DNA of 64,000 nucleotides from Nocardioides aromaticivorans (GCF_013408525.1 NZ_JACBZM010000001.1:3286001-3350000); one strand, 5' to 3'; positions 42,222 to 51,402 are shown, numbered from the stretch's first letter. The notes: generated from the sequence alone by a model not told the origin. A program made the numbers and translations.

Positions 42222-43530
42222 CGCGGTCCACCTCCGTCTCGTCGAGCGCGTAGCCCCGCAGCCACCGCAGGCTCAGGAGTACCAGCAGGGCGGGCAGGAC
42301 GGAGAAGCCGAGGGTGATCGCGGTGACGGCCGAGTCGGGCTGGAGCACGTCGCCGGAGTCGCTGGACCGGTAGTCGCCGAGGGCGAGCACGACGGCGAAC
42401 AGTCCCGGCCCGAGCGCGAGTCCGAGCGTCTCCCCGGCCGTCCAGACGCCCGTGTAGACGCCGATCCGCGAGGAGCCGGTACGACGGGCGTCGACGGCTG
42501 CGACGTCCGGCAGCATCGCGAGCGGGAACACCTGGATGCCGGCGTAGCCGACCCCGACCAACCCGACGGCGAGGAACACGAGGAAGGCGGGCGCGCCCGC
42601 AGCGGGCAGGACCGCGGCCGCACCGGCCGCGAGCACGAGCGACGACAGCAGGTAGCCCTGCTTCTTGCCGATCCGCTGCCCGATCGCCGCCCACGCGGGC
42701 GTCAGCAGCAGGGCCGGCCCGACGAAGCAGAGGAAGAGGACGGTCGCCGCGCCGTCGCGCTCCAGCACGTCGCCGGCGAGGTAGTCGACGCCGGCGAGCA
42801 TGCAGCCCGTCGCCAGTGCCTGCAGCACGAAGGTCGTCAGCAGCACCCGGAAGTCGCGGGCACCGGCGACCACGCGCAGCTGGTCGCGCAGGGAGCCGGC
42901 GCCGGGGGTGACCGCACCGACCGGCGCGGAGCGGGTGCCGCGGTAGGCGAGCAGCGCGCCGGTCAGGATGAGCAGCGCCATCGCCACGCCCATGACGCGG
43001 TAGCCGTCCCGGCCCCCGATCGCGTCGCGGATCGCCGGGGCGCTCGCCCCCGCCAGCAGGATGGTGAACGCCAGGATCGCCACCCGCCAGGTCATCAGCC
43101 GGGTCCGCTCCTCGTAGGAGCCCGTGATCTCCGCGGGCATCGCGACATAGGGCACCTGGAAGAACGCGTACGCCGTCGCGCAGGCCAGGAACGCGACGAG
43201 CACCCACGCCGCGTCGACCGTCCGCGAGCCCAGGTCGGGCGCGGCGAACAGCAGCGCGAAGCAGGCCGCCAGCGCGACGCCGGCCCGCAGCAGCCACGGC
43301 CGGCGCGGCCCCCGCGGGTCGACGGAGCGGTCGCTGATCCGCCCGGCGACCGGGTTGAGCACCACGTCCCAGGCCTTCGGCAGGAAGACGATCGCGCCGG
43401 CGGCCAGCGCCGGGACGGCGAGGGTGTCGGTGAGATAGGGGAGCAGCATCAGTCCCGGGACGGTGCCGAACGCACCGGTGGCGACCGACCCGGCGCCGTA
43501 CCCGATCCGGACGCGGCGTCCCGGGCTCAC
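42211..43530 (-). CDS. MFS/GPH-type transporter
   Basis: A 439-residue, 12-span permease of the glycoside-pentoside-hexuronide-like MFS branch: GAGSVATGAFGTVPGLMLLP at the start, PKAWDVVLNPVAGRISDRSVDPRGPRRPWLL (the long cytoplasmic loop after span 2), and FFQVPYVAMPAEI. The GTG at 43530 is chosen because the family start (IGYGAG) follows directly; the open frame upstream overlaps the hydrolase. It is coupled to the downstream decarboxylase and presumably moves its substrate or product. Confidence 0.82.
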   Translation of the reverse strand: MSPGRRVRIGYGAGSVATGAFGTVPGLMLLPYLTDTLAVPALAAGAIVFLPKAWDVVLNPVAGRISDRSVDPRGPRRPWLLRAGVALAACFALLFAAPDLGSRTVDAAWVLVAFLACATAYAFFQVPYVAMPAEITGSYEERTRLMTWRVAILAFTILLAGASAPAIRDAIGGRDGYRVMGVAMALLILTGALLAYRGTRSAPVGAVTPGAGSLRDQLRVVAGARDFRVLLTTFVLQALATGCMLAGVDYLAGDVLERDGAATVLFLCFVGPALLLTPAWAAIGQRIGKKQGYLLSSLVLAAGAAAVLPAAGAPAFLVFLAVGLVGVGYAGIQVFPLAMLPDVAAVDARRTGSSRIGVYTGVWTAGETLGLALGPGLFAVVLALGDYRSSDSGDVLQPDSAVTAITLGFSVLPALLVLLSLRWLRGYALDETEVDRVDA

Positions 43531-43540
43531 CGCGCCCGGC

Positions 43541-44725
43541 TCACTTCGCCAGGGAGCGGGACGCGGCCGACGACGTACGACGCTTGCGGTTGGTGCCGAT
43601 CGGCACGGCCGGTTTGTTGTCGGTGGACCACTGGTTGATCCACTCGTCCATCGCCAGCCACGTGGTGGTGCGCGCGGCACGACCGGTCAGCATGCCGAGG
43701 TGACCGCCTGGCACGACCTCGAAGCGGACCTCCTCCGCCCCCGTCAGCAGGGGTACGACGGCGTGCACCGCCGGCACCGGGGCGATGCCGTCCGTGGAGC
43801 CGCCGAAGACCAGCACCGGCACCCGGATGTCGGCCAGGTCGATGGTGCGGTCGTCGAGCTCGAAGGTGCCCGTTGCGAGCTGGTTGCCCTTCGCGAAGCG
43901 GTGGTAGAGCTGCCCGAAGGTGCGCCCGGGGTAGGCGATCATGTTGGCGGTGAAGTGGTCGACCGCCTCGACCTGCGCGAGGAACTCGCGGTCGTCGACA
44001 TGGGTCGCCAGTGCGATCGGCTTCGTGACGAGCTTCTGGAAGGCCGTCAGCTGGAAGGCCCACTTCACCAGCGGCTTCGGGGCACCGCCCAGCATCTGGT
44101 AGCCCTTGGTGATCGGCCCCTTGCCGTTGAAGAAGTTGAGCAGCGGCCGGAACGGCGCGAGCAGGGGCACCAGCGAGATGTCGATGGGGGAGCCGACGAC
44201 CGTGAGCGACGCGACCGGCAGCTCGCCGGAGCGCTTGTCGGCGAGGGTGAGCATCGAGAAGATCCCGCCGAGGCTCCAGCCGATGACGTGCACCGGTCGG
44301 CCACCGGCGTGCTTCGAGACCTCGCGGATCGCGGTCGGCACGACCTCGTCGATCCAGTGCTCCATGCCGAGGTTGCGGTCGCGGAACGAGACCTCGCCGT
44401 ACTCGACGAGATAGGTCGGCCGGCCCTCGGTCACGAAGTGCTCGACCAGCGAGCAGCCGCGGCGCAGGTCGTAGCAGCTCGACGGGGCGGCCAGCGGCGT
44501 CACCAGCAGGACCGGGTCACCCTTCTCCTGGACGTGGCCGGCCGGCCGGTAGTGGTAGACCTCGCGCAGCGTGCCGTCATCGATCAGCGTGCGGGGCATC
44601 GGGCGCAGGTCGGCGACACCGCCGTAGAGCACCTTGTGCGCGACATTGCTCGCCGCCGCGACCACCTGGTCGGGGCCGGGGAGGAGGCCCGCGCCGGGCA
44701 CGGAGCGCAGGGGCACCAGATCCAT
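43541..44725 (-). CDS. alpha/beta hydrolase, PHA synthase/depolymerase-like
   Basis: A 394-residue alpha/beta hydrolase with the nucleophile elbow VIGWSLGGIFS (Ser), a late Asp (FGGSTDGIAP) and His (VPGGHLGML). Length and the LVEYGEVSFRDRNLGMEHWI segment resemble PhaC-like proteins, but PhaC uses Cys as nucleophile and here it is Ser, so an esterase or depolymerase role is more likely than polymer synthesis. It ends in a basic Ser/Arg tail. It is the first gene of the run with the transporter (10-bp gap). Confidence 0.78.
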   Translation of the reverse strand: MDLVPLRSVPGAGLLPGPDQVVAAASNVAHKVLYGGVADLRPMPRTLIDDGTLREVYHYRPAGHVQEKGDPVLLVTPLAAPSSCYDLRRGCSLVEHFVTEGRPTYLVEYGEVSFRDRNLGMEHWIDEVVPTAIREVSKHAGGRPVHVIGWSLGGIFSMLTLADKRSGELPVASLTVVGSPIDISLVPLLAPFRPLLNFFNGKGPITKGYQMLGGAPKPLVKWAFQLTAFQKLVTKPIALATHVDDREFLAQVEAVDHFTANMIAYPGRTFGQLYHRFAKGNQLATGTFELDDRTIDLADIRVPVLVFGGSTDGIAPVPAVHAVVPLLTGAEEVRFEVVPGGHLGMLTGRAARTTTWLAMDEWINQWSTDNKPAVPIGTNRKRRTSSAASRSLAK

Positions 44726-44785
44726 GTGCGAAAACTACCGCGCAGCGGGGCGTCCCGCGGCCGTCGTCCGCAGGAGGCCCGGTGA

Positions 44786-46213
44786 TCAGCTGCGGTCGGC
44801 GGGGCGCAGCGTCTTGCGGTGGTTGTTGCCCTCGTCCTCGAGCTCGGTCATGAAGCTGTCGGCCCACGCCTTCACGTCGTGCTGGGCGATCTGCTTGCGC
44901 ATCGCCTTCATCCGCCGGGCGAGCTCCTTGGGCTCGGCCTCGTAGGCCTCGAGCAGTGCGGCCTTCATGCCGTTCATGTCGTAGGGGTTGACCAGCCAGG
45001 CCTGCCGCAGCTCGTCGGCCGCCCCGGCGAACTCCGAGAGCACGAGCGCCCCGTCCTCGTGGATCCGGCAGGCGACGTACTCCTTGGCGACGAGGTTCAT
45101 CCCGTCGCGGTACGGCGTCACCACCATCACGTCCGCGGCGCGGTAGAGCGCCGCCATCTCCTCGCGGGGGTAGGACGTGTGGAGGTAGCTGATGGCGGGG
45201 CGGCCGATCCTGCCGAGGTCGCCGTTGAGGCGGCCGACGAGGCGCTCGATGTCGTCGCGCAGGTTGCGGTAGTGCTCGACCCGCTCCCGGGAGGGGACGG
45301 CGACCTGGACGAACACGGCGTCGTCGACCGTCAGCCGGCCGTCGCTGATCAGCTCGCCGAAGGCGCGCAGGCGGGCGTAGATGCCCTTGGTGTAGTCGAG
45401 CCGGTCGATGCCCAGGAAGATCTTCTTCGGGTTGCCGAGCGCCTCGCGGATGGCGGCGGCCCGCTCGGTCACCGCCTCGGACTCGGCCATCTCCTGGAAC
45501 CCGGCGGCGTCGATCGAGATGGGGAACGCCGCCGCCCGGACGGTGCGCCCGTCGGGCAGGTAGACGAGGTCGCGGTGCGTCTTGTGGCCGACGCGCTGGC
45601 GGACCAGGCGGATGAAGTTCTGCGCGGCGCCGGGCAGCTGGAAGCCGACCAGGTCGGCGCCGAGCAGGCCCTCGAGGATCTGGCGCCGCCAGGGCAGCTG
45701 CTGGAAGAGCTCCGCGGGCGGGAACGGGATGTGCAGGTAGAAGCCGATCCGCAGGTCGGGGCGCAGCTCGCGGAGCATCTGCGGCACCAGCTGCAGCTGG
45801 TAGTCGTGCACCCAGACCGTCGCGCCCTTCGCGGCGAGGTCGGCGGCCTTCTCTGCGAAGCGGCGGTTGACCTTCACGTAGGTGTCCCACCACTCGCGGT
45901 GGAACTCCGGCTTGGCGACGACGTCGTGGTAGAGCGGCCACAGGGTGCCGTTGGAGAAGCCCTCGTAGTGCTCCTCGATCTCCTCCGCCGTCATCGAGAG
46001 CGGGACCAGCGCGAGGCCGTCGTCCTTGAACGGCTTGAGCCGCTGCTCGGTGCCGCCGGGCCACCCGACCCAGACGCCGTCGTGGGCGCGCATCACGGGC
46101 TCGATCGCCGACACGAGGCCGCCGGGTGAGCGACGCCAGGTCGTCTTGCCGTCGGGTCCCTTCACGCGGTCGACGGGGAGGCGGTTGGCAACGATCACCA
46201 GGTCGTGGGCCAC
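44786..46213 (-). CDS. otsA: trehalose-6-phosphate synthase
   Basis: A 475-residue GT20 glycosyltransferase making trehalose-6-phosphate from UDP/ADP-glucose and glucose-6-phosphate. Signatures are [57 protein letters not shown], and [18 protein letters not shown]. The start is GTG at 46213 with TAAGGT ending 6 nt upstream, so probably leaderless. The phosphatase otsB lies 2.5 kb away on the other strand, with DUF3263 and LytR-C genes between. Confidence 0.95.
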   Translation of the reverse strand: MAHDLVIVANRLPVDRVKGPDGKTTWRRSPGGLVSAIEPVMRAHDGVWVGWPGGTEQRLKPFKDDGLALVPLSMTAEEIEEHYEGFSNGTLWPLYHDVVAKPEFHREWWDTYVKVNRRFAEKAADLAAKGATVWVHDYQLQLVPQMLRELRPDLRIGFYLHIPFPPAELFQQLPWRRQILEGLLGADLVGFQLPGAAQNFIRLVRQRVGHKTHRDLVYLPDGRTVRAAAFPISIDAAGFQEMAESEAVTERAAAIREALGNPKKIFLGIDRLDYTKGIYARLRAFGELISDGRLTVDDAVFVQVAVPSRERVEHYRNLRDDIERLVGRLNGDLGRIGRPAISYLHTSYPREEMAALYRAADVMVVTPYRDGMNLVAKEYVACRIHEDGALVLSEFAGAADELRQAWLVNPYDMNGMKAALLEAYEAEPKELARRMKAMRKQIAQHDVKAWADSFMTELEDEGNNHRKTLRPADRS

Positions 46214-46248
46214 GTGGTCACCTTAGGGGTCGGCTGGCAGGACGTGCG

Positions 46249-47262
46249 TCAGGCCGCGGGGTGCGGCGACGCCCCGACCTGTACCCGAATGTCCTCGATC
46301 TGACCGAGGATCGTCAGCGTCTGTGCCGCCGGGACCCACGGCGACTCCCGCAGGCCCGAGCGCAGGCAGTCGTGGACATGGGCGATCTCGTTGCCGTAGC
46401 CGGCGCCGATGATCGGCTCCGGCGGCTCGTGGACGACCCGCCGGACCGGCTGGCCGCGCTTCGCGAGCGCGTTGAAGGTGAAGCTCGAGGGGGCGTGGAA
46501 GTCACCCGGGACCTCCACCCAGCCGGCGTCGGTGGTGATCCGCGCCCGGTTGGCCGACTGCGAGGTCAGCCCGGCCGTCAGGGTGGCGTAGGTGTCGCCG
46601 GGGTAGCGGCCGCTGATCGCGACGTCGAGGTCGACGTGGCGGTCGACGACCGTCCCCACGGCCCGCAGCTCGAGCGCCTCGCCGAGCATCAGGTGCGCGA
46701 ACGTGAGCGGGTAGAGGCCGATGTCGTGCATCGCGCCACCGCCGAGCGCCGGGTCGAGCAGCCGGTGCGTCGGGTCGGCGGGGGCCGTGAAGTGGAACTC
46801 GGCCGACAGGTGCCGCGGCGTGCCCAGCTCGCCGGCCCGCAGGCGGCGGGCCAGGTCGCGCCACACCGGGTTGCAGGCGCTCCACATCGCCTCCATGAGG
46901 AAACGGTCGTTCGCCCGCGCGGTCGCGAACAGCTGCTCCGCGCTCGCCCGGTCGAGCGTCAACGGCTTCTCGCAGAGCACGTGCTTGCCGGCCTCGAGCG
47001 CCCGCCTCACCTGCGCCGCGTGCGCGACGTGCGGCGACCCGATGTAGACGACGTCGACGTCCGGGTCGGCGAGCACGGCGTCCTGGTCGCCGTACCGCTC
47101 GGCGCCGTGGCGCTCGGCGAAGGCCGCCGCGCGCTCGGGCGTGCGTGAGCCGACGTGGACCAGCCGCGCGTCCGGTACGACGGCGAGGTCGGTCGCGAAC
47201 AGGGCCGAGATCTTGCCGGGTGCGAGGATGCCCCAGCCGATCCGCGCGGTCGTCCCGGTCAT
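46249..47262 (-). CDS. Gfo/Idh/MocA-family oxidoreductase
   Basis: A 337-residue NAD(P)-dependent sugar oxidoreductase with Rossmann start IGWGILAPGKISALFATDL, the catalytic EKPLTLD motif (CEKPLT), and GGGAMHDIGLYPLTFA in the substrate domain. It acts on a sugar or inositol-type alcohol; the exact substrate is not predictable. It lies 35 bp upstream of otsA in the same direction but otsA has its own promoter. Confidence 0.87.
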   Translation of the reverse strand: MTGTTARIGWGILAPGKISALFATDLAVVPDARLVHVGSRTPERAAAFAERHGAERYGDQDAVLADPDVDVVYIGSPHVAHAAQVRRALEAGKHVLCEKPLTLDRASAEQLFATARANDRFLMEAMWSACNPVWRDLARRLRAGELGTPRHLSAEFHFTAPADPTHRLLDPALGGGAMHDIGLYPLTFAHLMLGEALELRAVGTVVDRHVDLDVAISGRYPGDTYATLTAGLTSQSANRARITTDAGWVEVPGDFHAPSSFTFNALAKRGQPVRRVVHEPPEPIIGAGYGNEIAHVHDCLRSGLRESPWVPAAQTLTILGQIEDIRVQVGASPHPAA

Positions 47263-47386
47263 GCCGGAACCCTATCGACCCGGTCGCGACCCGCCGCGCG
47301 ACCGAATGACATCGCTGTGATTCGCACGTTAGAGTGGGGCCCGTACACCTGTCGAACAGCCCCCCCGCGAGCGTCGAGGAGACCTC

Positions 47387-47683
47387 ATGAGCGCCGAGCG
47401 CAGCCACCAGGACGCCACCCCGGTCGTTCCGGCCGACCTCAGCGACCGGGACCGCGCCATTCTCGAGTTCGAGCGCCAGTGGTGGAAGTACGCCGGCGCC
47501 AAGGAGACGGCGGTGCGCGAGCAGTTCGACATGAGCGCCACGCGCTACTACCAGGTGCTCAACGCCCTGATCGACCGTCCCGAGGCCCTCGCGCACGACC
47601 CGCTGCTGGTCCGCCGGCTGCGCCGCCTGCGCTCCCAGCGCCAGCGCCAGCGCTCCGCGCGCCGCCTCGGCTTCGAGATCTGA
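47387..47683 (+). CDS. DUF3263 family protein
   Basis: A 98-residue protein: LSDRDRAILEFERQWWKYAGAKETAVREQF and MSATRYYQVLNALIDRPEAL form a small helix-turn-helix-like domain (DUF3263), followed by an Arg/Gln-rich C-terminus (RLRRLRSQRQRQRSARR) suited to nucleic-acid binding. It is probably a small DNA-binding protein. GAGGAG lies 8 nt before the ATG. The LytR-C gene follows after 16 bp. Confidence 0.87.
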   Translation: MSAERSHQDATPVVPADLSDRDRAILEFERQWWKYAGAKETAVREQFDMSATRYYQVLNALIDRPEALAHDPLLVRRLRRLRSQRQRQRSARRLGFEI

Positions 47684-47699
47684 CCAAGGAGAGGCGGCC

Positions 47700-48278
47700 A
47701 TGACCTTCCCCACCTGGCCTGCTGGACCCCGGACCACCCGCCGCCGTGGCGAGCGCGGCGCCGTCCTGCCCTCGCCGGTCGTCCTGCTGAGCGTCATCGC
47801 GGTGATCCTCGCCGCTGTGGCCTTCGTCGCGACCCGCGGCGACGAGCCCGCCGAGCGTGACATCTCCGCGACCAAGGCCGCCGCGACCCCCTCCGACTCC
47901 GCGTCCGACGACGCCGGGGAGGACGCGTCGGACGACGCCTCGGACGGCGCGTCGCAGACCCCGCCCGCCGAGGAGAAGCCGAAGCCCAAGCCGGTCGTCC
48001 GCGCCGACCACTCCGTCGTGGTGTTCAACAACACCCAGATCGCCGGCCTCGCGAGCCGGGTCGGCGAGAAGGTCACGGAGGCCGGCTGGAAGGTCGCCGC
48101 CGCCGACAACTGGTACGGCACGGTCCCGGCCACCACCGTCTACTACCCGAAGGGCAAGAAGGCGGCCGCGCAGCTGCTCGCCCTCGACCTCGGCATCGCC
48201 CGGATCAAGCCGGCCGACACCGACAGCGACATGTCGGACACCAACCTGACGCTCATCCTGACCGGGGAACTGGACTGA
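47700..48278 (+). CDS. LytR C-terminal-domain membrane protein
   Basis: A 192-residue single-span protein: a basic cytoplasmic N-terminus, a membrane anchor (PSPVVLLSVIAVILAAVAFV), a long Asp/Ser/Ala linker, a Lys-Pro spacer (EEKPKPKPVV), and a LytR_C domain (SVVVFNNTQIAGLASRVGEK to the C-terminus). The extracytoplasmic domain is found next to LytR-CpsA-Psr cell-wall ligases; alone it may bind wall polymer. It is co-transcribed with DUF3263. The 81-bp tandem array begins 6 bp after its stop. Confidence 0.87.
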   Translation: MTFPTWPAGPRTTRRRGERGAVLPSPVVLLSVIAVILAAVAFVATRGDEPAERDISATKAAATPSDSASDDAGEDASDDASDGASQTPPAEEKPKPKPVVRADHSVVVFNNTQIAGLASRVGEKVTEAGWKVAAADNWYGTVPATTVYYPKGKKAAAQLLALDLGIARIKPADTDSDMSDTNLTLILTGELD

Positions 48279-48283
48279 TTCCC

Positions 48284-48634
48284 CGGCGCGAGCGCGTCTT
48301 CGCCGCTGGGCGGGCAGCAAGCTGCCTGGAGGGCGGCTCCCGCCGCGCTGCCGCGCGAATCCTCCGGCGCGAGCGCGTCCTCGCCGCTGGGCGGGCAGCA
48401 AGCTGCCTGGAGGGCGGCTCCCGCCGCGCTGCCGCGCGAATCCTCCGGCGCGAGCGCGTCCTCGCCGCTGGGCGGGCAGCAAGCTGCCTGGAGGGCGGCT
48501 CCCGCCGCGCTGCCGCGCGAATCCTCCGGCGCGAGCGCGTCCTCGCCGCTGGGCGGGCAGCAAGCTGCCTGGAGGGCGGCTCCCGCCGCGCTGCCGCGCG
48601 AATCCTCCGGCGCGAGCGCGTCTTCGCCGCTGGG
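48284..48634. repeat. 81-bp tandem repeat array (4 full units plus 27 bp)
   Basis: Units start at 48284, 48365, 48446, 48527 and 48608 (partial). They are near-identical; the first and the partial unit read GCGCGTCTTCG where the middle three read GCGCGTCCTCG. Each unit carries a GGCAGC-AA-GCTGCC hairpin and other GC-rich dyads. The array fills the gap between the LytR-C gene and otsB. 81 is a multiple of 3, so frames stay open through it, but no protein is implied. Confidence 0.93.
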
Positions 48635-48707
48635 TGATGGGCCCCACCGGGTTGAAACTTCACCTACCGGACACCATCTCCCCGTGCCGGCATGGTGGGA
48701 TGGGTCA

Positions 48708-49550
48708 GTGAGGTTCTCGTCCGACGAAGGTGAACAGCGGTACGACGCCGTGGTCGGTGTCGCGTCGCGCACCGTCGTCGGCCTCGACTTCGACGGCACG
48801 CTGGCCCCGATCGTCGAGGACCCCGCGAAGGCGCACATCCACCCCGCGGCCGGGGAGGCGCTCGTGGAGCTCGCCGCCGAGGTGGCCGCGATCGCGGTGA
48901 TCACCGGACGACCGGCCCGGCAGGCGCTCGACCTGGGTGGCCTGGAGGAGGTCGGCGACGCCCTGCAGGCCGCCGGCAAGGAGCTCTTCGTCTTCGGCCA
49001 GTACGGCAACGAGCGGTGGAGCTCGGGGCGGCGCCGGATCCTCGGTGCGCGCCCGCCGCGGGGCCTGGCGACCTTCGAGCGGGACCTGCCGCGGACCCTG
49101 CGCCTGGCCGGCGCGAGCGAGGCCTTCGTCGAGGACAAGGGGCTCGCGGTCGCCGTCCACACCCGGCGCCTGCCCGACTCCGAGGAGGCGTTCGAGCGGC
49201 TGCTGCCGCCGATGCGCGAGCTTGCCCGCGCCCACGGCCTCGTCCTGGAGCCGGGACGCTCGGTCATCGAGGTCCGCTCGGCGGGCTCGCACAAGGGCAT
49301 GGTGGTCAACCGGCTCGCGGCCGTGCTCGATGCCGAGGGCTTCGTCTTCGCCGGCGACGACCTGGGCGACGTGGAGGCCTTCGAGGCGGTCGACGAGCTC
49401 GGTCGGCAGGGCCTCGCGACCCTGCGCGTGTGCTCGGCCTCGGACGAGCAGAGCGCGCTGGTGGAGATGTCGGACGTGGTGGTGCGCGGGCCGGACGGCG
49501 TCCTCGAATTCCTCCGCGGCCTCGCCGCGGACGCGCGCGCCCGCCGCTGA
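48708..49550 (+). CDS. otsB: trehalose-6-phosphate phosphatase
   Basis: A ~280-residue HAD-superfamily phosphatase completing trehalose synthesis. Motif I is GLDFDGTLAPIV (nucleophile Asp), motif II is VITGRPA, the family GQYGNERW follows, and motifs III/IV are SAGSHKGMVVNRL and FAGDDLGDVEAF. The GTG at 48708 is taken as start; a GTG at 48684 would add eight residues (PAWWDGS). OtsA is the synthase on the other strand. Confidence 0.93.
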   Translation: MRFSSDEGEQRYDAVVGVASRTVVGLDFDGTLAPIVEDPAKAHIHPAAGEALVELAAEVAAIAVITGRPARQALDLGGLEEVGDALQAAGKELFVFGQYGNERWSSGRRRILGARPPRGLATFERDLPRTLRLAGASEAFVEDKGLAVAVHTRRLPDSEEAFERLLPPMRELARAHGLVLEPGRSVIEVRSAGSHKGMVVNRLAAVLDAEGFVFAGDDLGDVEAFEAVDELGRQGLATLRVCSASDEQSALVEMSDVVVRGPDGVLEFLRGLAADARARR

Positions 49551-49648
49551 GCCCCCCCGCCGCGCCTGATCTCACATCCCGGACGTGGATCTCGCCATTC
49601 GGGATCTCGATTCGTGGTGGGTGACCTGTCACCCGTACATTGATCTCG

Positions 49649-49788
49649 CTCATCCAGAGGGACTGAGGGAACGGCCCGAAGAAGTCCCGGCAACCGCCGC
49701 GAACTCCCGGACGCGCCAGCACGCTGGCGCGGACGTCGCGGAAACGGTGCCAAATCCGACCCGGCGAGAGTCGTCCGGGACAGATGAG
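49649..49788 (+). ncRNA. SAM-I (S-box) riboswitch
   Basis: CTCATCCAGAGGGACTGAGG opens the element, GTCCCGGCAACC follows, then GGTGCCAAATCC and a closing CAGATGAG. P1 pairs CTCATC (49649-49654) with GATGAG (49783-49788). These are the hallmark segments of the S-box aptamer, including the GA-rich kink-turn, the CGGCAACC junction and the GGTGCCAAATCC segment. AGGAGG directly follows P1, so control is probably translational, hiding the ribosome site when SAM is bound. Confidence 0.88.
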
Positions 49789-49800
49789 AAGGAGGAATCC

Positions 49801-51090
49801 ATGAGCGCCGTTGTGACCGAAGAGGCCACGTCCACCGCCACGTCGTCCGCGTCCGGCCTCCGCGAGGGCGCCTTCGGGCACGCCACCGCGCTGTCCTGTC
49901 GCGAGTGCGGGCACCGGGTCGACCTGGGCCCGTTCTACGCCTGCCCCGAGTGCTTCGGGCCGCTGGAGATCGCCTACGACTTCCCGGCCGTCACCCGCGA
50001 GGAGATCGAGGCCGGTCCGCGCAACATCTGGCGCTACAAGGCGCTGCTGCCGGTCCCGAACGACATCGAGACCAGCCCCAACACCGAGCCGGGCTTCACC
50101 CGCCTCCTGGAGGCCGACAACCTGGCCCGCGAGCTCGGCATCGCCAAGCTGTGGGTGAAGGACGACTCCACCAACCCGACGAACTCCTTCAAGGACCGCG
50201 TCGTCGCCTGCGCCCTCAGCGCCGCCCGCGAGCTCGGCTCGACCGTGTTCGCCTGCCCCTCGACCGGCAACCTCGCCAACGCGGTCGCCGCGGCCGGTGC
50301 CCGCGCCGGCATCAAGACCGTCGTGTTCATCCCGAGCAACCTCGAGCAGCCCAAGCAGGTCAACTCGGCGATCTTCACCGAGAACCTCGTCGCCGTCGAC
50401 GGCAACTACGACGACGTCAACAAGCTGGCCTCCGAGATCGCCGGCGAGGAGGAGGGCTGGGCGTTCGTCAACGTCAACGTCCGCCCCTACTACGCCGAGG
50501 GCTCGAAGACGCTGGGCTACGAGATCGCCGAGCAGCTCGGCTGGCGCCTGCCCGACCAGGTCGTGATCCCGGTCGCCTCCGGCTCGCAGCTCACCAAGGT
50601 CGACAAGGCCTTCCAGGAGCTGATCAAGCTCGGCCTGGTCGAGGACAAGCCCTACCGGATCTTCGGCGCCCAGGCCGAGGGCTGCGGCCCCGTCGCCACC
50701 GCCTTCAAGGCCGGCACCGACGCGATCCGCCCGGTCAAGCCCGACACGATCGCCAAGAGCCTCGCGATCGGCAACCCGGCCGACGGCATCTACGTCCTCG
50801 ACATCGCCCGTCGTACCGGTGGTGCGATCGAGGAGGTCAACGACGACGAGATTCGCGCCGGCATCGTCCTGCTCGCCCGCACCGAGGGCATCTTCACCGA
50901 GACCGCCGGCGGCACGACCACCGCGGTCACGAAGAAGCTGGTGGAGACCGGTCAGCTCGACCCGGAGCTCGAGACGGTCATCATCAACACCGGCCACGGC
51001 CTGAAGACCCTCGACGCGGTCTCCGGCCACGTCAGCGCCGCCGCGACCATCGCCCCGACCTACAGCGCTTTCAAGGCGACCGGTCTCTGA
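49801..51090 (+). CDS. thrC: threonine-synthase-family PLP enzyme under SAM control
   Basis: A 429-residue fold-type II PLP enzyme. An N-terminal zinc-ribbon-like segment (CRECGHRVDLG, YACPECFGPLE; four Cys) precedes the catalytic domain with the PLP Lys in TNSFKDRVVACALS, the CPSTGNLANAVAAAGA loop, and VASGSQLTK. Annotated as threonine synthase (O-phosphohomoserine to threonine). However, it sits behind an S-box riboswitch and next to a ubiquitin-like sulfur carrier, which better fits O-phosphohomoserine-dependent homocysteine synthesis. The ATG at 49801 has GGAGG 6 nt upstream. I recall a similar thrC-like/MoaD-like/groEL order in Streptomyces. Confidence 0.85.
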   Translation: MSAVVTEEATSTATSSASGLREGAFGHATALSCRECGHRVDLGPFYACPECFGPLEIAYDFPAVTREEIEAGPRNIWRYKALLPVPNDIETSPNTEPGFTRLLEADNLARELGIAKLWVKDDSTNPTNSFKDRVVACALSAARELGSTVFACPSTGNLANAVAAAGARAGIKTVVFIPSNLEQPKQVNSAIFTENLVAVDGNYDDVNKLASEIAGEEEGWAFVNVNVRPYYAEGSKTLGYEIAEQLGWRLPDQVVIPVASGSQLTKVDKAFQELIKLGLVEDKPYRIFGAQAEGCGPVATAFKAGTDAIRPVKPDTIAKSLAIGNPADGIYVLDIARRTGGAIEEVNDDEIRAGIVLLARTEGIFTETAGGTTTAVTKKLVETGQLDPELETVIINTGHGLKTLDAVSGHVSAAATIAPTYSAFKATGL

Positions 51091-51123
51091 GCACCCCCAC
51101 CACCTGAGCACGAAGGAACACCC

Positions 51124-51402
51124 ATGGCAGTCAGCGTCCGGATCCCCACCATCCTCCGCACCTACACCGGTGGCGAGTCCGAGGTGAGCGCCACCGGCGC
51201 CACCGTGTCCGAGATCCTGGACGACCTGGACGCCAACTACGCCGGCATCAAGGGCCGCATCGTCGACGAGGACGGCAAGCTGCGCCGCTTCGTCAACGTC
51301 TACGTCAACAACGACGACGTGCGCTTCGAGCAGGACCTCGCCACCCCGACGCCGGACGGCGCCGAGGTGTCGGTGATCCCCGCGGTCGCGGGCGGCTGCT
51401 GA
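51124..51402 (+). CDS. MoaD/ThiS/CysO-like ubiquitin-fold sulfur carrier ending Gly-Gly-Cys
   Basis: A 92-residue beta-grasp protein: VSVRIPTILRTYTGGESEV at the start, VSEILDDLDANYAGIKGRIV, LRRFVNVYVNNDDVRFEQ, and the C-terminus SVIPAVAGGC. It is closest to CysO of mycobacteria, whose Gly-Gly end is turned into a thiocarboxylate. Here a Cys follows the Gly-Gly, so either a JAMM-type protease (Mec-like) trims it or the Cys is functional. It is 33 bp after the ThrC-like gene, within the SAM-controlled operon. Confidence 0.87.
   Translation: MAVSVRIPTILRTYTGGESEVSATGATVSEILDDLDANYAGIKGRIVDEDGKLRRFVNVYVNNDDVRFEQDLATPTPDGAEVSVIPAVAGGC

Noticed and set aside
43541..44725. True PHA synthase (PhaC)
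   Set aside because: The nucleophile elbow is GWSLGG with Ser, not the Cys required for PhaC, so polymer synthesis is not supported.
48284..48634. CRISPR array
   Set aside because: Units are contiguous and near-identical along their full 81 bp, with no variable spacers and no cas genes.
48253..48663. Minus-strand ORFs encoding a 27-residue repeated peptide across the 81-bp array
   Set aside because: Open only because the unit is a multiple of three and GC-rich; Arg/Ala/Gly-rich peptide, no ribosome site, and several frames are open at once.
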